This document shows positions 13,501 to 24,424 of a DNA stretch of 64,000 nt, piece by piece. The notes under the pieces are model-generated. The model worked only from the letters and a program-made list of their open reading frames with translations. It ran no database searches and was not told the DNA's origin. The position numbers and the translations under genes were made by a program. Position 1 is the stretch's first letter. Each line of letters starts with the position of its first letter. Origin of the DNA: Marsupella aquatica (taxonomy: Eukaryota > Marchantiophyta); the NCBI GenBank assembly GCA_973895155.1, contig OZ316897.1, positions 2,852,001-2,916,000 of the forward strand. The letters run 5' to 3'.

Positions 13501-15796
13501 GGGCTAACGCAAAAACGTTGAATCGTACCTCTGATAATTGGGTTAGATGCATCGGTGGTCCAGGTTGAAGGTCGTCAGCTTGACAAGTTGGAACTTCATC
13601 CCACGGAACAGATGTTTTCAGGGACAACACCTTCTTCCTGGCGAAGAACGGATGCGGTGCCCTCCCAGCATTCAAGCGGGCGATTTCCTAGCAAAGGCGT
13701 CAGAATGTCAGCCTCTGCATCAATAACAACCAAACTTCCCGAAAAGCTGCAAAAGATAAATCTTGTGCCCAATCTAGAGACGGAATCTAAGGCTGAATGA
13801 AAAAACCGAAGCTATGTCCCATCTTGGAGCAGTAGGAGCTCGGCGTGTTAAATTGGAAACTAAACGCTCAGGATGGCTTAAGTCTTGTAGTACCAGGAAC
13901 AATTATGATAAGCTGCTGTTCGTGCAGATCCTCTAAATGAGAAACGCTTCGGCTAAACGGTGATCAGGCTCAAGCATTCGCCTACCTGGGCCGCTAAGAC
14001 TGCCTCTACACGAAGATCATGCTCTTCACGGACGATTGTAGTGCAAGGGATAGACGAAGCGGTCTCCTTTGAAGGAAGTCCTGTTGCTACAGATACGTTT
14101 TCCTTTCCCAACAGAGTCTGCAGCATAGGGACATCGTGCACGCTCTCAACTGCACGTTTTTCTGCTTGGCCATACTTCTGTGCTGTAGGCTTAGGTGGGA
14201 CTTTCCCTGTCACGTCCGACTTCTTGTCAACAAGTTCTTCCTTGCGCTTTCGCCGCTTTGAAACAGGCACAAAAAAATCTGTTCCAAACAAGGAAAAGAT
14301 TAGATGACTTACAAAGTGATTTCCCACTGGAACCAGACAAGGAGAACCAATCATGGATGAAGAAGAAGAGAAATGAACAAGGCTCAAGAGGAAGATCTAG
14401 AGACTCGACATCACGATGGAGCACCCCCTGCAAGTTTAGGATTTAAAGTTTAGAAGTATCATGTAGTCTATAGTGGTTGAGAGAAGTTACCATCACGAGT
14501 TACTTGAGAAAGATGATGATCTTGTGAGCCAGAACCGGGAGCAACTTGCTTTCCTTCCGGATCCTGGGTTTCCTGTCCTTGATTTTCTCTGTCATTCTGC
14601 ATCAAGGATGTCCCGGCTGCCTGAGCATCGCCTACAATCTGTGGCTCGTTTACCTTCTGTGCTGCAACCACAGCTTGAGATACCCGAATTTCATGGGCTG
14701 ATGGCCCCGAAAATATCTGAGTACCTTCTAAGGATCCGGAGCTTCTAGCAACATCTTCCCGTTCTATCATTGACCTTGTCCTTGGCCTCCCTTGCTTCAA
14801 GTTAATGCTATCCTGGAAAATTCCTGGGGTTGTAACACTCTGTGGACCGTCCAGCGAGGTCTCTGTAGATTTTCCTCTCCTTGGCCTGAGGATATCATCT
14901 GCTACTCCCGAGGATGATCCATTTAATGCGTTTCCCTCGGATTCAAGTGACGATTTTCTTGGCCTACCTCTCTTCTTCACTCCCTCCTCTGCTCGAATTG
15001 GAGTTATCTCTAGTGTAGAGGCCTCATCTCTCGACAACTCCTTATCAGACCTATCTCGTTTTGAAACGGGCACAAAAAAATCGGAACCGTAATCTTCTGT
15101 CAACTTTACTCGGAGTTTTCCACCGTTTACAGCACCATCTTCAGCAACCATTACTGGTGCTGGACTGAGAATCGCATCAATTGAACTGATCTTCTTCGGC
15201 TTCTCTTTGGCTGATAATGGTACGAAGAAATCCCTGCTGCCATCTTCCATAGAAGTTTTTCTTGGTCTACCTCTCTTTTTCTTGGCTACATCTTCCACAG
15301 AAGGTGGAGGTGCTAGATTAGGCTCTTCCCCCAACTTCTTTGATGGTTTTTCTCGTTGTGACACTGGCACAAAGAAATCTGCAAAGCATTTGAATTCGTT
15401 AATGGTCAAACGTACATAACTGGATCTCTAGTAAACCATTAAAATCATCATTTCTGAGCTAAGCAAGCGATCTCTACCTTTCAGTGGCTGTGATGTACGA
15501 TGTCCAAGAGCTACGGTGTCGTTGTCACCGTTGTGTTTCACATCTGTTGGAACCATCATGGAGGCATTGGCATCGCCGGCAACGGCATTTTCAATCTCCA
15601 TCGCATTGCACATTCTGTTTACGTGTAGCTCTGCGATACAATGCATGACTTCGTTGGTTGACGAATTGCAGACATTAGGAACAATATGAGAGCTTTCCAA
15701 GCATTCAGAAGTCTTCACGATTTCTGGAAGAGACTGATTCACTCTGCTATAGTGTCCCATCAGTAGGTTTTCCTGACCTCTGTTATTCTTCCCCAT
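7552..15796 (-). CDS. ATAD5/ELG1-like RFC-like AAA+ PCNA unloader
   Basis: Fifteen exons, all GT-AG with agreeing phases: 15478-15796, 14491-15378, 13986-14278, 13529-13687, 13082-13372, 12833-12933, 12395-12545, 11926-12150, 11340-11399, 10741-11113, 10451-10542, 8694-10247, 8264-8583, 7763-8023, 7552-7651 (about 1728 codons). ATAD5/ELG1 replaces RFC1 in a clamp-loader-like complex that unloads PCNA from replicated DNA in the nucleus. Diagnostic parts: four DFFVP repeats and two KKRGRPRK AT-hooks (residues about 107-420), HPFFARKK, LWTDLYQPRSSKEVCGN before the AAA+ core, Walker A TGPEGCGKS (about 805-813, split by an intron), GEQGF and VNASD, Walker B ILFEDVD (about 918-924), and the sensor-2/lid region CHYDLRKVMMALQFWGQ. 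The C-terminal part holds acidic and basic linkers and ends at SDSDIMELLKYSTFKS. The start has an in-frame upstream TGA. The exon 13/14 acceptor at 8023 is the weakest junction. Confidence 0.9.
10375..10505 (-). repeat. Degenerate tandem copy of the end of ATAD5-like exon 11
   Basis: The 3' end of exon 10451-10542 with its donor (forward pattern ACCAAGCAAGTATG) is repeated about 66 bp further into the following intron, at 10375-10440, with about 75% similarity. The second copy keeps a GT donor but its frame contains stops, so it is read as an intronic duplication and not as an alternative exon. Confidence 0.6.
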
Positions 15797-16921
15797 CCTT
15801 CTGGTTAGCTGGTATCAATAGTTAGACTTAGCAATAACCTACCTCTGTTATTATACTTTCCCATTCCCTCACCCAAAACAGGTTTTAACAGGCACGTCCC
15901 GAAGTTACAAAGATCTCCGAGGCTGGAATGGTTCTACTTGGGACGAGTTTGTTGCTGTGTGGAAGCGGGTTGGGTGTAGGACAGAACGAACTTCAAAGAC
16001 TGAAAGAAAGAGATCGGAAAATATATAAACGTCGTTCGAATGTCTAGAGAAAAGAATGACAACCGTGGTTGTACGAGGAATCCTACCAAGAAATTATGAT
16101 TGTTGTGAGTAAATTACAGTACCGGGCATTCTAGGACCAGGTTCGGGATAACTACAGAGCATTCAAAGTAACCTCACCATCTGGCAGATTCCGCGACAGT
16201 CTCAGAGCTGTCTGTTGCCTTTATAGTAGTTATAAAGGAGAACACATCAGCCCTTACAGTCTTTCCCAGCTCGAATCCCTGCTGAAGCTTTAACCACTAC
16301 GTTTCATGGATTTCGGAGCACATCCTACAAACGACAGAACCCTAAATATACCGAACCCAGCAAGGACTCACCTTTATACCGAGCTCCAAATCTCCGCTGA
16401 ATTTCGTCGGCATTCGAAGCCTAAGACGTCGGCTGGTCAGAGAAGTCTCGTAAGCTAGCTCTGCAGACGAATCAGCAAAGAAATGCGGACGGGTCATGGA
16501 GTCCCCTGAAGCGACCCTGGAAGGCAACCGTCGTAAAATTCAAGAATTGTGGCAGACTGCACGGATCCCCATAGCTGTCCCTCAACGCTACTCCATCCAC
16601 AACCTCGAGGAAAACCCTCCCGTTCCCAGCTGCTGCTGCTGCCGGATGGAGTACCATCCTCCTCCCAACGCCTTATTTCACGCAGCAATCGTCTTCATCA
16701 ACATCGCCATTACAGATCCGTCCACTGGCAAGACTTTGTACGCTTCAATAGTAATACAAATTAGGTCTCCTCCGCCTACAAGTATTCGTCAGCTTGCTTT
16801 GTCTGGAGTCTGGACCTCCCGCGACCGAGCGACGACCGCACCACGCGAAAGCATTCCGAGCCCGACGTAAGATAACATTAAATGAGGGCAATTGCGAATC
16901 GGACTTAAGCAACAAAAGCAA
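15797..16921. promoter_or_regulatory. Upstream region of the ATAD5-like gene (5' UTR intron and promoter, inferred)
   Basis: A possible acceptor (AACCAG) lies just before the start codon on the minus strand, so a 5' UTR intron is likely. No TATA box was identified with confidence. ORFs here on both strands are short and overlap each other without domain matches. Confidence 0.35.
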
Positions 16922-17158
16922 TCAAGCGACTAATAAGTCAAGTTCCCTGCACCGATACACCACACCGCCCGTTGCGATCAGCAACGCCAGAGCTGGAATC
17001 ATGCCCGTCGCTCGCGCATATCGAACTTCACGGAGTGTGTAGTACTCAGGCAGCTGCAATTGCCGTCGAATGAATCGATAATACTCTCGGCAAGAATCAT
17101 TTAGCAGACCGAACGGAGCTTCCGCCAAGTACAGATTTAGCAAACCACATGATATCAC
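16922..17158 (-). CDS. Possible small protein, one hydrophobic segment
   Basis: A 78-codon ORF that does not resemble a shadow of any other gene. Its translation has a charged middle (EYYRFIRRQLQ) followed by a single hydrophobic stretch (GMIPALALLIATGGVVY) and a short polar tail, a layout seen in small single-pass membrane proteins of organelles. The family was not recognised. It lies upstream of, and on the same strand as, the ATAD5-like gene. The start may instead lie in an upstream exon. Chance ORF remains a real possibility. Confidence 0.3.
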   Translation of the reverse strand: MISCGLLNLYLAEAPFGLLNDSCREYYRFIRRQLQLPEYYTLREVRYARATGMIPALALLIATGGVVYRCRELDLLVA

Positions 17159-18147
17159 CGAGGCAGAGGAAAGGGAATTCGGGCAATGTCTTTGGGTGCT
17201 TCAAAGTTAATCTCGATGACACACAGTAGTAGTTCAAGTACCATAGCTCCGAATCCCACGGAGAGAGAGCATCACACAGAGAACAAATCGAGGTTGGAAA
17301 TTGCATCAGGACAACCATTTCAAATTTCAAATGCCGGCCGAGTGATAGGGGATTTGAACTGCCGTTAGGTTCGGGTTTTCGCTCGGCCTACGTTCGGCTT
17401 GCCGCCGGCGTACCGACGGTAGCACTTTGCGTCAGGAATGGGTGATGTATCAGTGTTTAGCAGAGAGAGAGAGGGCGCCAAAGTTTGGTTTACTGGTGAT
17501 TAGTTTGTAATAAAAAAGGAATTATTTTAATTTATCGATAAGGGCAAAAAACCAACAGGGTGACTATCAAACCTGTACTTGGTTTCTTTTTTTTTTCTTT
17601 TTTTTTTCTTTTTTTTAAGTGAATGAGCCAATGGCCAAAAACTTTATTCCAAAATAATGGGCAAAAAGAGCCAACAAATAGCCTGCCTGGGAGGAGGAGG
17701 CAGGGAAGAAAAGAGACAATTAGGGGAGGCCAAAAGAAGGGGCACTCCCAGAGAAACGGGAGAATGAGACCAAACTGCCTGTAGGGGGGGAGGCAGAGCA
17801 AGGGGGGAAAGGAGGGACCTCGGAGAAATGAGAGAAAAGAGAACCAGACAATCAATGCCCCGTCCAAAGTCGGAAACTGCCTGGAACCAAACTGGGAAAG
17901 TGCCTCCACCGATCAATCACTGGCTGGCAATGAACAGAACGCTAGTCACCTCTGCACTTGGCGTGGATTGCCGGAAACATTAATTTTTATTAGCCCACCA
18001 ATGGTGTGTTGCATACTTACGAGTGCAATAGTGTTGTTGTTGAAGTCAGATTATCATTGCGGTCGGATTGCTGTTACGAAACAGGTTTCTGACATTAAAA
18101 CTATAACTTGGTCGAAGTGTCACCCTGCATTAAATACCACTTCCAAT
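17159..18147. other. Left flank of the 17.7-kb element: simple-sequence-rich spacer
   Basis: Contains a GA-rich tract near 17461-17476, long pyrimidine runs of T with interspersed C at 17587-17616, and a purine-rich segment at 17640-17880. No gene is supported. Confidence 0.5.
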
Positions 18148-18164
18148 AGGGCGTCTCAGAGTAG
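18148..18164 (+). repeat. Left terminal inverted repeat of the 17.7-kb unit
   Basis: AGGGCGTCTCAGAGTAG; matches the right end in inverted orientation at 16 of 17 positions. Preceded by AAT. Confidence 0.7.
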
Positions 18165-18752
18165 AGGTCGGGCCCGTTAACACCGGTCCATAACTTGGAA
18201 GTTACGGACTACTCCATAAGGGTTATGGGAGGCCAAAACCGGCTCCCGTAATTTTGTGTCGTGACCCTAAGACGTAACCCGTGAACTGTAGCTAACGGGA
18301 GGGATGGCCCAAGTTGAAGCGCGAACACTGTATGCTTTTTTGAAGATCGTTCAAACTATGACTGATGCGGGCGTGTCATGCTCGGATTTTCAGTACTCCC
18401 GATCTGCATCTTCGACTTGGAACTTGGTTCACTCGATCGCTAACTTCGACTGGGAGTCTTGGTTCACTCGATTGCTCATTTCGAGAGCACAGACAGGGCT
18501 TTGGTGTGGACCTAGCTGGGAGACGTGGGTGCATCGATTCTGGAATCGGCAGGCGATCGAGCTTGTGCAGGCGATTGAGCTTACGCAATCCAGAAATCCA
18601 GCGGGGCTGCAAGGAGCCATACATGCAGTGCCAGGTGAAGTCTGTTTTCTGAAGCTTGTGTTGTTGGAATGCATTTCGATTACTCGCTCATTCTGGTATA
18701 TTTGTGCGCCGTGTTTCAACTGAGTAGTGCTACTGCATTGCAGAGTTTGAGA

Positions 18753-19439
18753 ATGGTTTCATGGACTACACTAGGCGAAGTGGAGGAAAGAAGGGCCGCA
18801 GGAGCCAATGAAGTTTTCTCCCCTTCTCTAGTGTGGGTAGTGAACTATGTGGCAACTAATCCCCATCCTCGTAGATTCGTCTATTTAGCTTGTCCTTACA
18901 GACTGAAAACAGGCCGAATGTGTGCGAAATCCCTTGAATTGGGACCCAAGTGTGACCACATGCTTCCAGGGAGGTATGCTTTCAGATTTGGTGTACGCAT
19001 CGTTGACGCAATTCATGGGGACGTGAAACCTGTCACTGCTCAAGTCTGGGATGTTGCAGAAATTCTCCTAGATTGTGATGCAATAAACTTTTCGATGTGC
19101 ACAGAGCATGCCCAGATCGAGTTCTTGCATTCGATTATGCAGGAGTCACCGAGGGTTAAGATTTGGCTATCTGTTTATGATTTTCAAATCAAAGTCCAGC
19201 ATTTGACATTCTTTGACGAACGTCCTGTAGTGCATCTCCCTCCCACCCAGGCATGCTTTGTTTCTCCACAGTGTAATGTGAAGCACAAGGAGCGAGTCAC
19301 TCCACATTCCCCTATAGGAAGCCACGGCAGCACATCGGGTAGCACACCAAAGAAAACAGACAAAAAACCAGCAAAACCTGTTGGAGAAGCTATAGAGGAC
19401 CTCGTTCGGTCTTTGAAGTTTTATGATTTGGATGGCTAG
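18753..19439 (+). CDS. RPA1 C-terminal-like OB-fold protein in the Harbinger module
   Basis: An intact ORF; the frame is open from 18669, but the ATG at 18753 (MVSWTTLGEVEERRA) is a better start because the sequence before it looks like leader. The central part resembles the C-terminal OB fold of the large subunit of replication protein A: a short FVYLACP strand with cysteines following at CP, GRMC and GPKC-D-H, then RYAFRFGVRIVDAIHGD and VTAQVWDVAEILL, the order in which RPA-type domains carry their zinc-binding loop and the VxD...W/FD..AE motif. The tail is Lys/Ser/Thr-rich. RPA-like proteins bind single-stranded DNA. It sits directly upstream of the transposase on the same strand, inside the TIRs. 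This assignment rests on pattern only; a plant transposon-specific protein of unknown role is the alternative. Confidence 0.45.
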   Translation: MVSWTTLGEVEERRAAGANEVFSPSLVWVVNYVATNPHPRRFVYLACPYRLKTGRMCAKSLELGPKCDHMLPGRYAFRFGVRIVDAIHGDVKPVTAQVWDVAEILLDCDAINFSMCTEHAQIEFLHSIMQESPRVKIWLSVYDFQIKVQHLTFFDERPVVHLPPTQACFVSPQCNVKHKERVTPHSPIGSHGSTSGSTPKKTDKKPAKPVGEAIEDLVRSLKFYDLDG

Positions 19440-19754
19440 TGTGTGTTATGTGTGCATATTTGTTTTGTGCCCTTTGGTACATCCGTCATAGGGAAAAATG
19501 TAACAGATTTTTATCTAATAATTGATTTACATCTTCTATTCTTGTCACAACAACCTATATTTGCTTACGACAATGAATTGCTCTCTGTCATTGGAATGTG
19601 ATATATGTTTATTGTTGATGTTACTCTCTGTGTCATTTCATTATGCATGGATTCTTTTTATTCCAGAATTGGTATGAATTCATCTGACATGTTGCCTACT
19701 TCTCTAGTGTTCACGATAGAACAATTCATTCCAACAACTCCTTGTGGAGAGACG

Positions 19755-21258
19755 ATGCCTCGACAATCATACCGACAGAAAGAATTGCAGGCTGTGCGTG
19801 ATAAGTTGGTCTTGAACATTCTTCTGGAAAGCTCAGATGATGACTTGCAAACCTCAGGTAGCGATGTGGACTCCCTAGATGAGTTCAGACTATCTAATTT
19901 GGATTCAGACCATGATCTCTATTCATCAGATGACTCTGAGGACGAGGCCGACATTCTTGAATTGGAGGGGGCTCCACATGACCTGATGGAGACTTTGTAT
20001 GCCATCATGGAGAGCACCAGGTTTTTTGTTGACAAGAAAGTAACAAGTAAATCAAGGGAGTTTGCTTTACAGTATTTTGACAAGCTCCCTCCATTAATTT
20101 TTCGACAGATGACTCGGATGGACAAGGCATCCTTCTTTGCACTAGTTCACCTGATTGACCAGCACCCTGTTTTCTACAGCGACTCACAAAACCAACAGGC
20201 CCCCGTGGAGTGGCAACTTGCTGTTATGCTTGATCGGTTGGGCCATGAAGGAAACGGTTCCTGCCTTAATCGATTGATTCCAACCTGGGGCGTAAGTAAT
20301 GGTTCTCTATGCAACTTCACAAATCATTGTTTCCATGCCCTGGAGGATGCACTGAAGGAATCCCTGACATGGCCTGCAAGTGCTGAACGCAAAGCAATTG
20401 CTCAAGAGTTTTCCACAAAAGGTTTTCCAGGCTGTGTTGGGCTCATTGACGGTACCTTAATTCCTCTTTCTCAGCGGCCAGCAAACTCTGGGGAATGCTA
20501 CTTTGATAGAAAGTGCCGCTACTCAATCAATGCCCAGGTGGTTTGTGACTACAAGCGAAAGATCTTATACTTATTCACTGGTAAGATGCTTTTAACATCT
20601 GACCTCATTCTCAAGGCTGCCGGTATTTTTGTATACCCTAGAGGTTTTATGTTTAGCAAACTAAGCTATGTTCACATGGGTTTGGTGTCTTGCAGGATTG
20701 CCCGGGTCCGTGTCTGATCTGACATGCTACAAAAGGTCATCGTTGTATCGCAATCAAGCTCAAAGGCATTTATTTAGCCGTGGTCAATATCTTTTGGGTG
20801 ATAGTGGATATGAGCCCATGGATCACATGGTTTTTGCATACAAAAGAGCAGATACCAGCCAGGAGCGGGAGGACTTCAACATGTGTGTAGCAAAGTGTAG
20901 GGTAACCAATGAGCATTGCATTGGTGTTTTGAAATCTAGGTGGCATTCCCTCAGAGAGATGCGTACCCAACTGAGATCCAAGAAGGAGATTGCCTGGCTA
21001 ATTCGATGGATTATCATGTGTGCACGATTGCACAATTTTGTCATTACACGTAATGACATGTGGACCGAAGAAGATTCCAAAATTCTTCTGGACAATGACT
21101 CAGATAGCGATGCAGAACGGGAGGAGCAACCTACTTTGCCAAACATTCGAAGAAGGCGTCCTTTACCACCTCGAACAACCTTGCAAACCATTATTATGGA
21201 ATATGCACTTCAATTTCACAAGCAGCCAGGGGGCTGCTTGAATATGCGTAGCAACTAA
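19755..21258 (+). CDS. PIF/Harbinger DDE transposase (nuclease)
   Basis: Two exons, 19755-20580 and 20696-21258, joined in phase 1 (ACTG|gtaaga and cttgcag|GA), giving about 462 residues without stops. Start chosen at MPRQSYRQKEL; the frame is open upstream to 19605. After an acidic N-terminal stretch (DSDHDLYSSDDSEDEAD) comes the DDE_Tnp_4 nuclease: first Asp in GLIDGTLIPL, second Asp in YLLGDSGYE just after the splice, and Glu in RVTNEHCIGVLKSRW; the typical GxPGSVSD follows the intron. A helix-turn-helix-like region precedes the core (FALVHLIDQHPVFY...QLAVMLDRLGHEG). Harbinger nucleases excise and insert DNA but depend on a Myb-like partner for nuclear import and DNA binding. All three catalytic residues are present, so the protein may be active; the partner gene at 21871-23366 is not intact. 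Confidence 0.9.
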
Positions 21259-21870
21259 GTTCCACATTAGTGTAGAAGTATTACATTCTACCTCCCGAAT
21301 CAATTATTTTGTAGTACATAGCACTTGGCTCATCCAATCGATGACCTGGTGCTATCTTTGTATGTGGGAAATCTTCTGCAAATTGTTATAAATAAATCAG
21401 GAACTAGTGAGTTCCTTTGTATCTTGTCAAAAAACATGTGTTGTGCCAATTAAATTTTGTAACTGTGGTCTGCTCCACAATTGTTTTATACAAACTTGTA
21501 GCCAACAATCGCTGCACTACTCAACTTCAATTTTTCCAACAACACTTTTAATTTCTTGCATGAACAAGGGATTGGGTGTACTTCTGCAAATTTTGGGGAG
21601 TTCATTTAGACAATCATCTATCTAGTACGTAGGACATCAATCTGAATTACAGTTTAGAGTGTAGCCCATTATGCCTGGATTTACGTGTGTATGTGTTCAG
21701 AAGTTTCTTGTATGCACAAATATGCTCCATAGTCCCTTCGGGTGCAAAATTATGTCATTCATACTTGTGCAAAACCGTGTCATTTATTGAAGATCAAGAA
21801 TAATGATTGTGACATTTATAGGAACCCACCATGTGACAACAATTACTCTAAGCTACATGTTATCCTGCAT

Positions 21871-23366
21871 CTACTCTACGTCTACAATGGGCAGCAATGT
21901 CCTAATCTCGTCAGGAGTCTTGGAGCTGCCAAAGAGTGTAGTCAACAATGCCATACGTTGAGCCGATTTTGACATCTCGACTGCATGATCTTGCTCAGCC
22001 TTAACCTTTTTAAGGGCATTTTCAGATGCAACCTGCTGTAGTACAAGCTCATGCTTCCGATCGAGACGTCGCTTTAGGAGAGCTTCTTGACGAGCCTCCA
22101 ATCTAGCAGCACGACGTTCTTCAAGGTCCTGCAGTTTCCACTTGTCTCTAGAGTGGATTAACTCTTTTCGATAGTCTGATTTTTGGGCGATCCTATCTGC
22201 ATAGATTGCTGAGAATGATGGTTTCCTGTTCTCTTGGGCACTCTTTTGCTGCCTATGCTGCTGTCTTGGTACCCTTCGGAGTTGGTGGCGGTCTCAGTGG
22301 AGTGGCTTGGACATTGTCCTTGCGAGGCTGCAAGGGATTGTGAGCACCAGTTGCACTGCCAGTGGGCAGAGGCCTAGTCTCCCCACTGTCCACATTCACA
22401 TAATTCTTGCACTGGTGGCACTGACATGTATCAGAAACAATGTGGATGTTGTGTGCAGCAATACCCTCTAGGTGTTGCCAGAAATTCTCACGAGAGGGCG
22501 GGTTCCTGAGGGTGTCAGGCGTCGGTACATCTAGGGGACTGGTGTGCATCGATTCTACTTCTGATTGCACAGGTGTATCTGGAGCAAGGCAATCATGGAA
22601 GGAGTATTACTTTAAGCAAGGATATCATGATTCTAAAAGAACAAATGTCGCTCGCACATATTATGAATTGAGAAGCGAGTGGAAATGTCATTACAAGTAA
22701 CATGTACGTCACATCTTCATTGCAACTAAGGCCACACTTTCTTACCTTCAAGGATGATAGTAGGGGTGTGAGCTGGGATAACATCTGGGTAAAGGAGTTC
22801 CTCGCCATATTGCGAGTATCCCTCGGTGTCACCTGACTCCTCCAGCAGGACCAGGTCAGTCTCATAAATTCCAACATCTCCAAGGACTTCTGGAGCAACA
22901 TTGGGCCTCTCTCCGTAGAGGGTATGCATGCGCTCAAAGTATGGACAGAGTCGGTTCAACTTGTCCTCCAATGTAAGGCCCATTCTGAGGTCATCTTCGG
23001 TGAGGCCTCCACCCGACTGGAACTTCACGTCTCTGGCATCCTTGTAACGCTTCACAATCGTTGAAATCTTTTTGTCAAATTGGGTGCAGTTATCTCTCGC
23101 GGAAATCCATGGTGTTGCAATGCAGCCAACATCTGACGGAAAATAGTGGCCTTGCTCTGATACTTGCCTCCCACCCTCGTCTTCTTGCCTGCACCGTGAA
23201 TGGCATTGAAATTTTCTGGAATTTCCAAGTAGCTGACAATGAGCTCGTAGTCTTGGTCTTTCAGACGAAATTTGTCTGCCGTCTCCTTGCCCCTAGTTGG
23301 AACAGGTCATGGAGCATTGAATGTTCCTCGACCTCTAACATATCCAGCGCTACCTGAATTTGCCAT
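21871..23366 (-). pseudogene. Myb/SANT-like Harbinger partner protein, broken
   Basis: Starts at 23366 (MANSGSAGYVRGRG). Recognisable blocks: a Myb/SANT-like trihelix (DQDYELIVSYL, GKYQSKATIFRQMLAALQ, KRYKDARDVKFQSGGGLTE), a linker, and a C-terminal coiled coil rich in E, R and K that ends LLPIVDVE at 21871. One intron is clear, between exons ending at 22746 and beginning near 22589. Three lesions are visible: an in-frame TGA near 23299 (after FNAP), a one-base loss in the A-run near 23069 that shifts the frame before RYKDARD, and a frame change near 22255 before the coiled coil. In Harbinger transposition this protein recruits the nuclease to the ends, so this copy should not supply it. Sequencing or assembly error in homopolymers could explain the two shifts but less easily the TGA. 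Confidence 0.8.
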
Positions 23367-23770
23367 GTGAGCTGAGAGGAATCGGTGAGCAGGAGGCGCA
23401 ATCTGTTGAGCACTTGGACTCCAAGGCTGAAAATTGTAAAAAATCCCTAGCGAGATTGCTAAGCCCGTCACTGAATGCGAAGGTGCTGGAAAGCCAGAAT
23501 CATCCTCAGAACACGATTTCGGACCGACCGAGAAGTGTGTCGGAGTTCTCGTTTAGCCCGATCCCGTTTTTTTTCTAAGGCAATGCAATGACCGATAAAA
23601 CTGGCAAAAACTCTCCGAAACGCCACTTTCCTCCATTGCATCGCCGCGGGAATGCAGGGAGCGATACGTGCATCGGGTTTTACATTCCGTCAGTGAAAAA
23701 GTCCGAACTGTGAGTAACTTGGTCCGAACCGCGTAATCCAGGAACGACCACGCACTAACCCAGGTAAAAG
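23367..23770. other. Spacer between Harbinger module and motif-rich cargo
   Basis: No ORF with a recognisable product. GC content rises here. No sequence resembling the GAGACGCCC right terminus was found, which is the reason the element end is placed at 35884. Confidence 0.4.
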
Positions 23771-23776
23771 GGGAAC

Positions 23777-23830
23777 TTAACCATGGTTAAGGGGAAATTA
23801 ACCATGGTTTAGAGCGTCTCCTATATAAAG
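23777..23830 (+). promoter_or_regulatory. Candidate promoter: two TTAACCATGG palindromes and a TATA box
   Basis: TTAACCATGGTTAA (23777-23790, perfect palindrome) and TTAACCATGGTTTA (23798-23811) lie 11 to 45 bp upstream of TATATAAAG (23822-23830). The pairing of duplicated palindromes with a TATA box suggests a dimeric factor upstream of a plus-strand transcription start. The first gene downstream is at 24425 or 24943. Confidence 0.5.
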
Positions 23831-24424
23831 AGGAGCGGGCTGCCCATAAAATGTTTGCTTTCACCAGAGCAAATATCTCCTGACTGAGAGCAAATACCAA
23901 ACTCCCATCAAGTCTTACATTCCTCCCAAGCGATTCAACTCTTTCTACCGAAAACCCGATAAATTTATCGGAACAGCCATTCCTGTTCAAGTTCTCCATG
24001 TAAGACTAACTAGTCATTTAGTGTAAAATGTCCAGATCCGAGCGGACTGCGATAAATTTATCGCATTTTGCATTGCTCTGTTGCAATCATTTGATCCAGT
24101 GTGTTTAGAGAGGTGTTGCCTTCATTCCCATAAATTTATCGGAGTCTCCATTCCTTTCATGGAAAGAGGAGTAATTGAGAATCCGATAAATTTATCGGAG
24201 TTGTCATTTTTGTGAAAGATTGAATTCAGGGCTTAGGTGTTTGAGGAAGTCATATTTTCAATTCGAATGCGGAGTGCGATAAACTTATCGCATCCTCCTG
24301 TGAGAATCATTTTCCTTTGTTTTGTTTGGAGACTCATCTTCATCTTTGATGTCGCAGTGTTGTCGGGTTTAGGAGGCACAACGGAAGGTCAATTGCACTC
24401 CGTGGACAACAGGTATTGTGACAA

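Noticed and set aside
17528-17542. TTTATCGATAA near 17530 as a further copy of the dispersed palindrome
   Set aside because: The half sites are in the opposite order (TTATCGATAA), there is no spaced CATTCC, and it lies outside the unit.
18304-18723. 139-codon ORF upstream of the RPA-like ORF
   Set aside because: It has a small internal repeat (TTGGTTCACTCGAT) and no domain; more likely leader sequence of the element.
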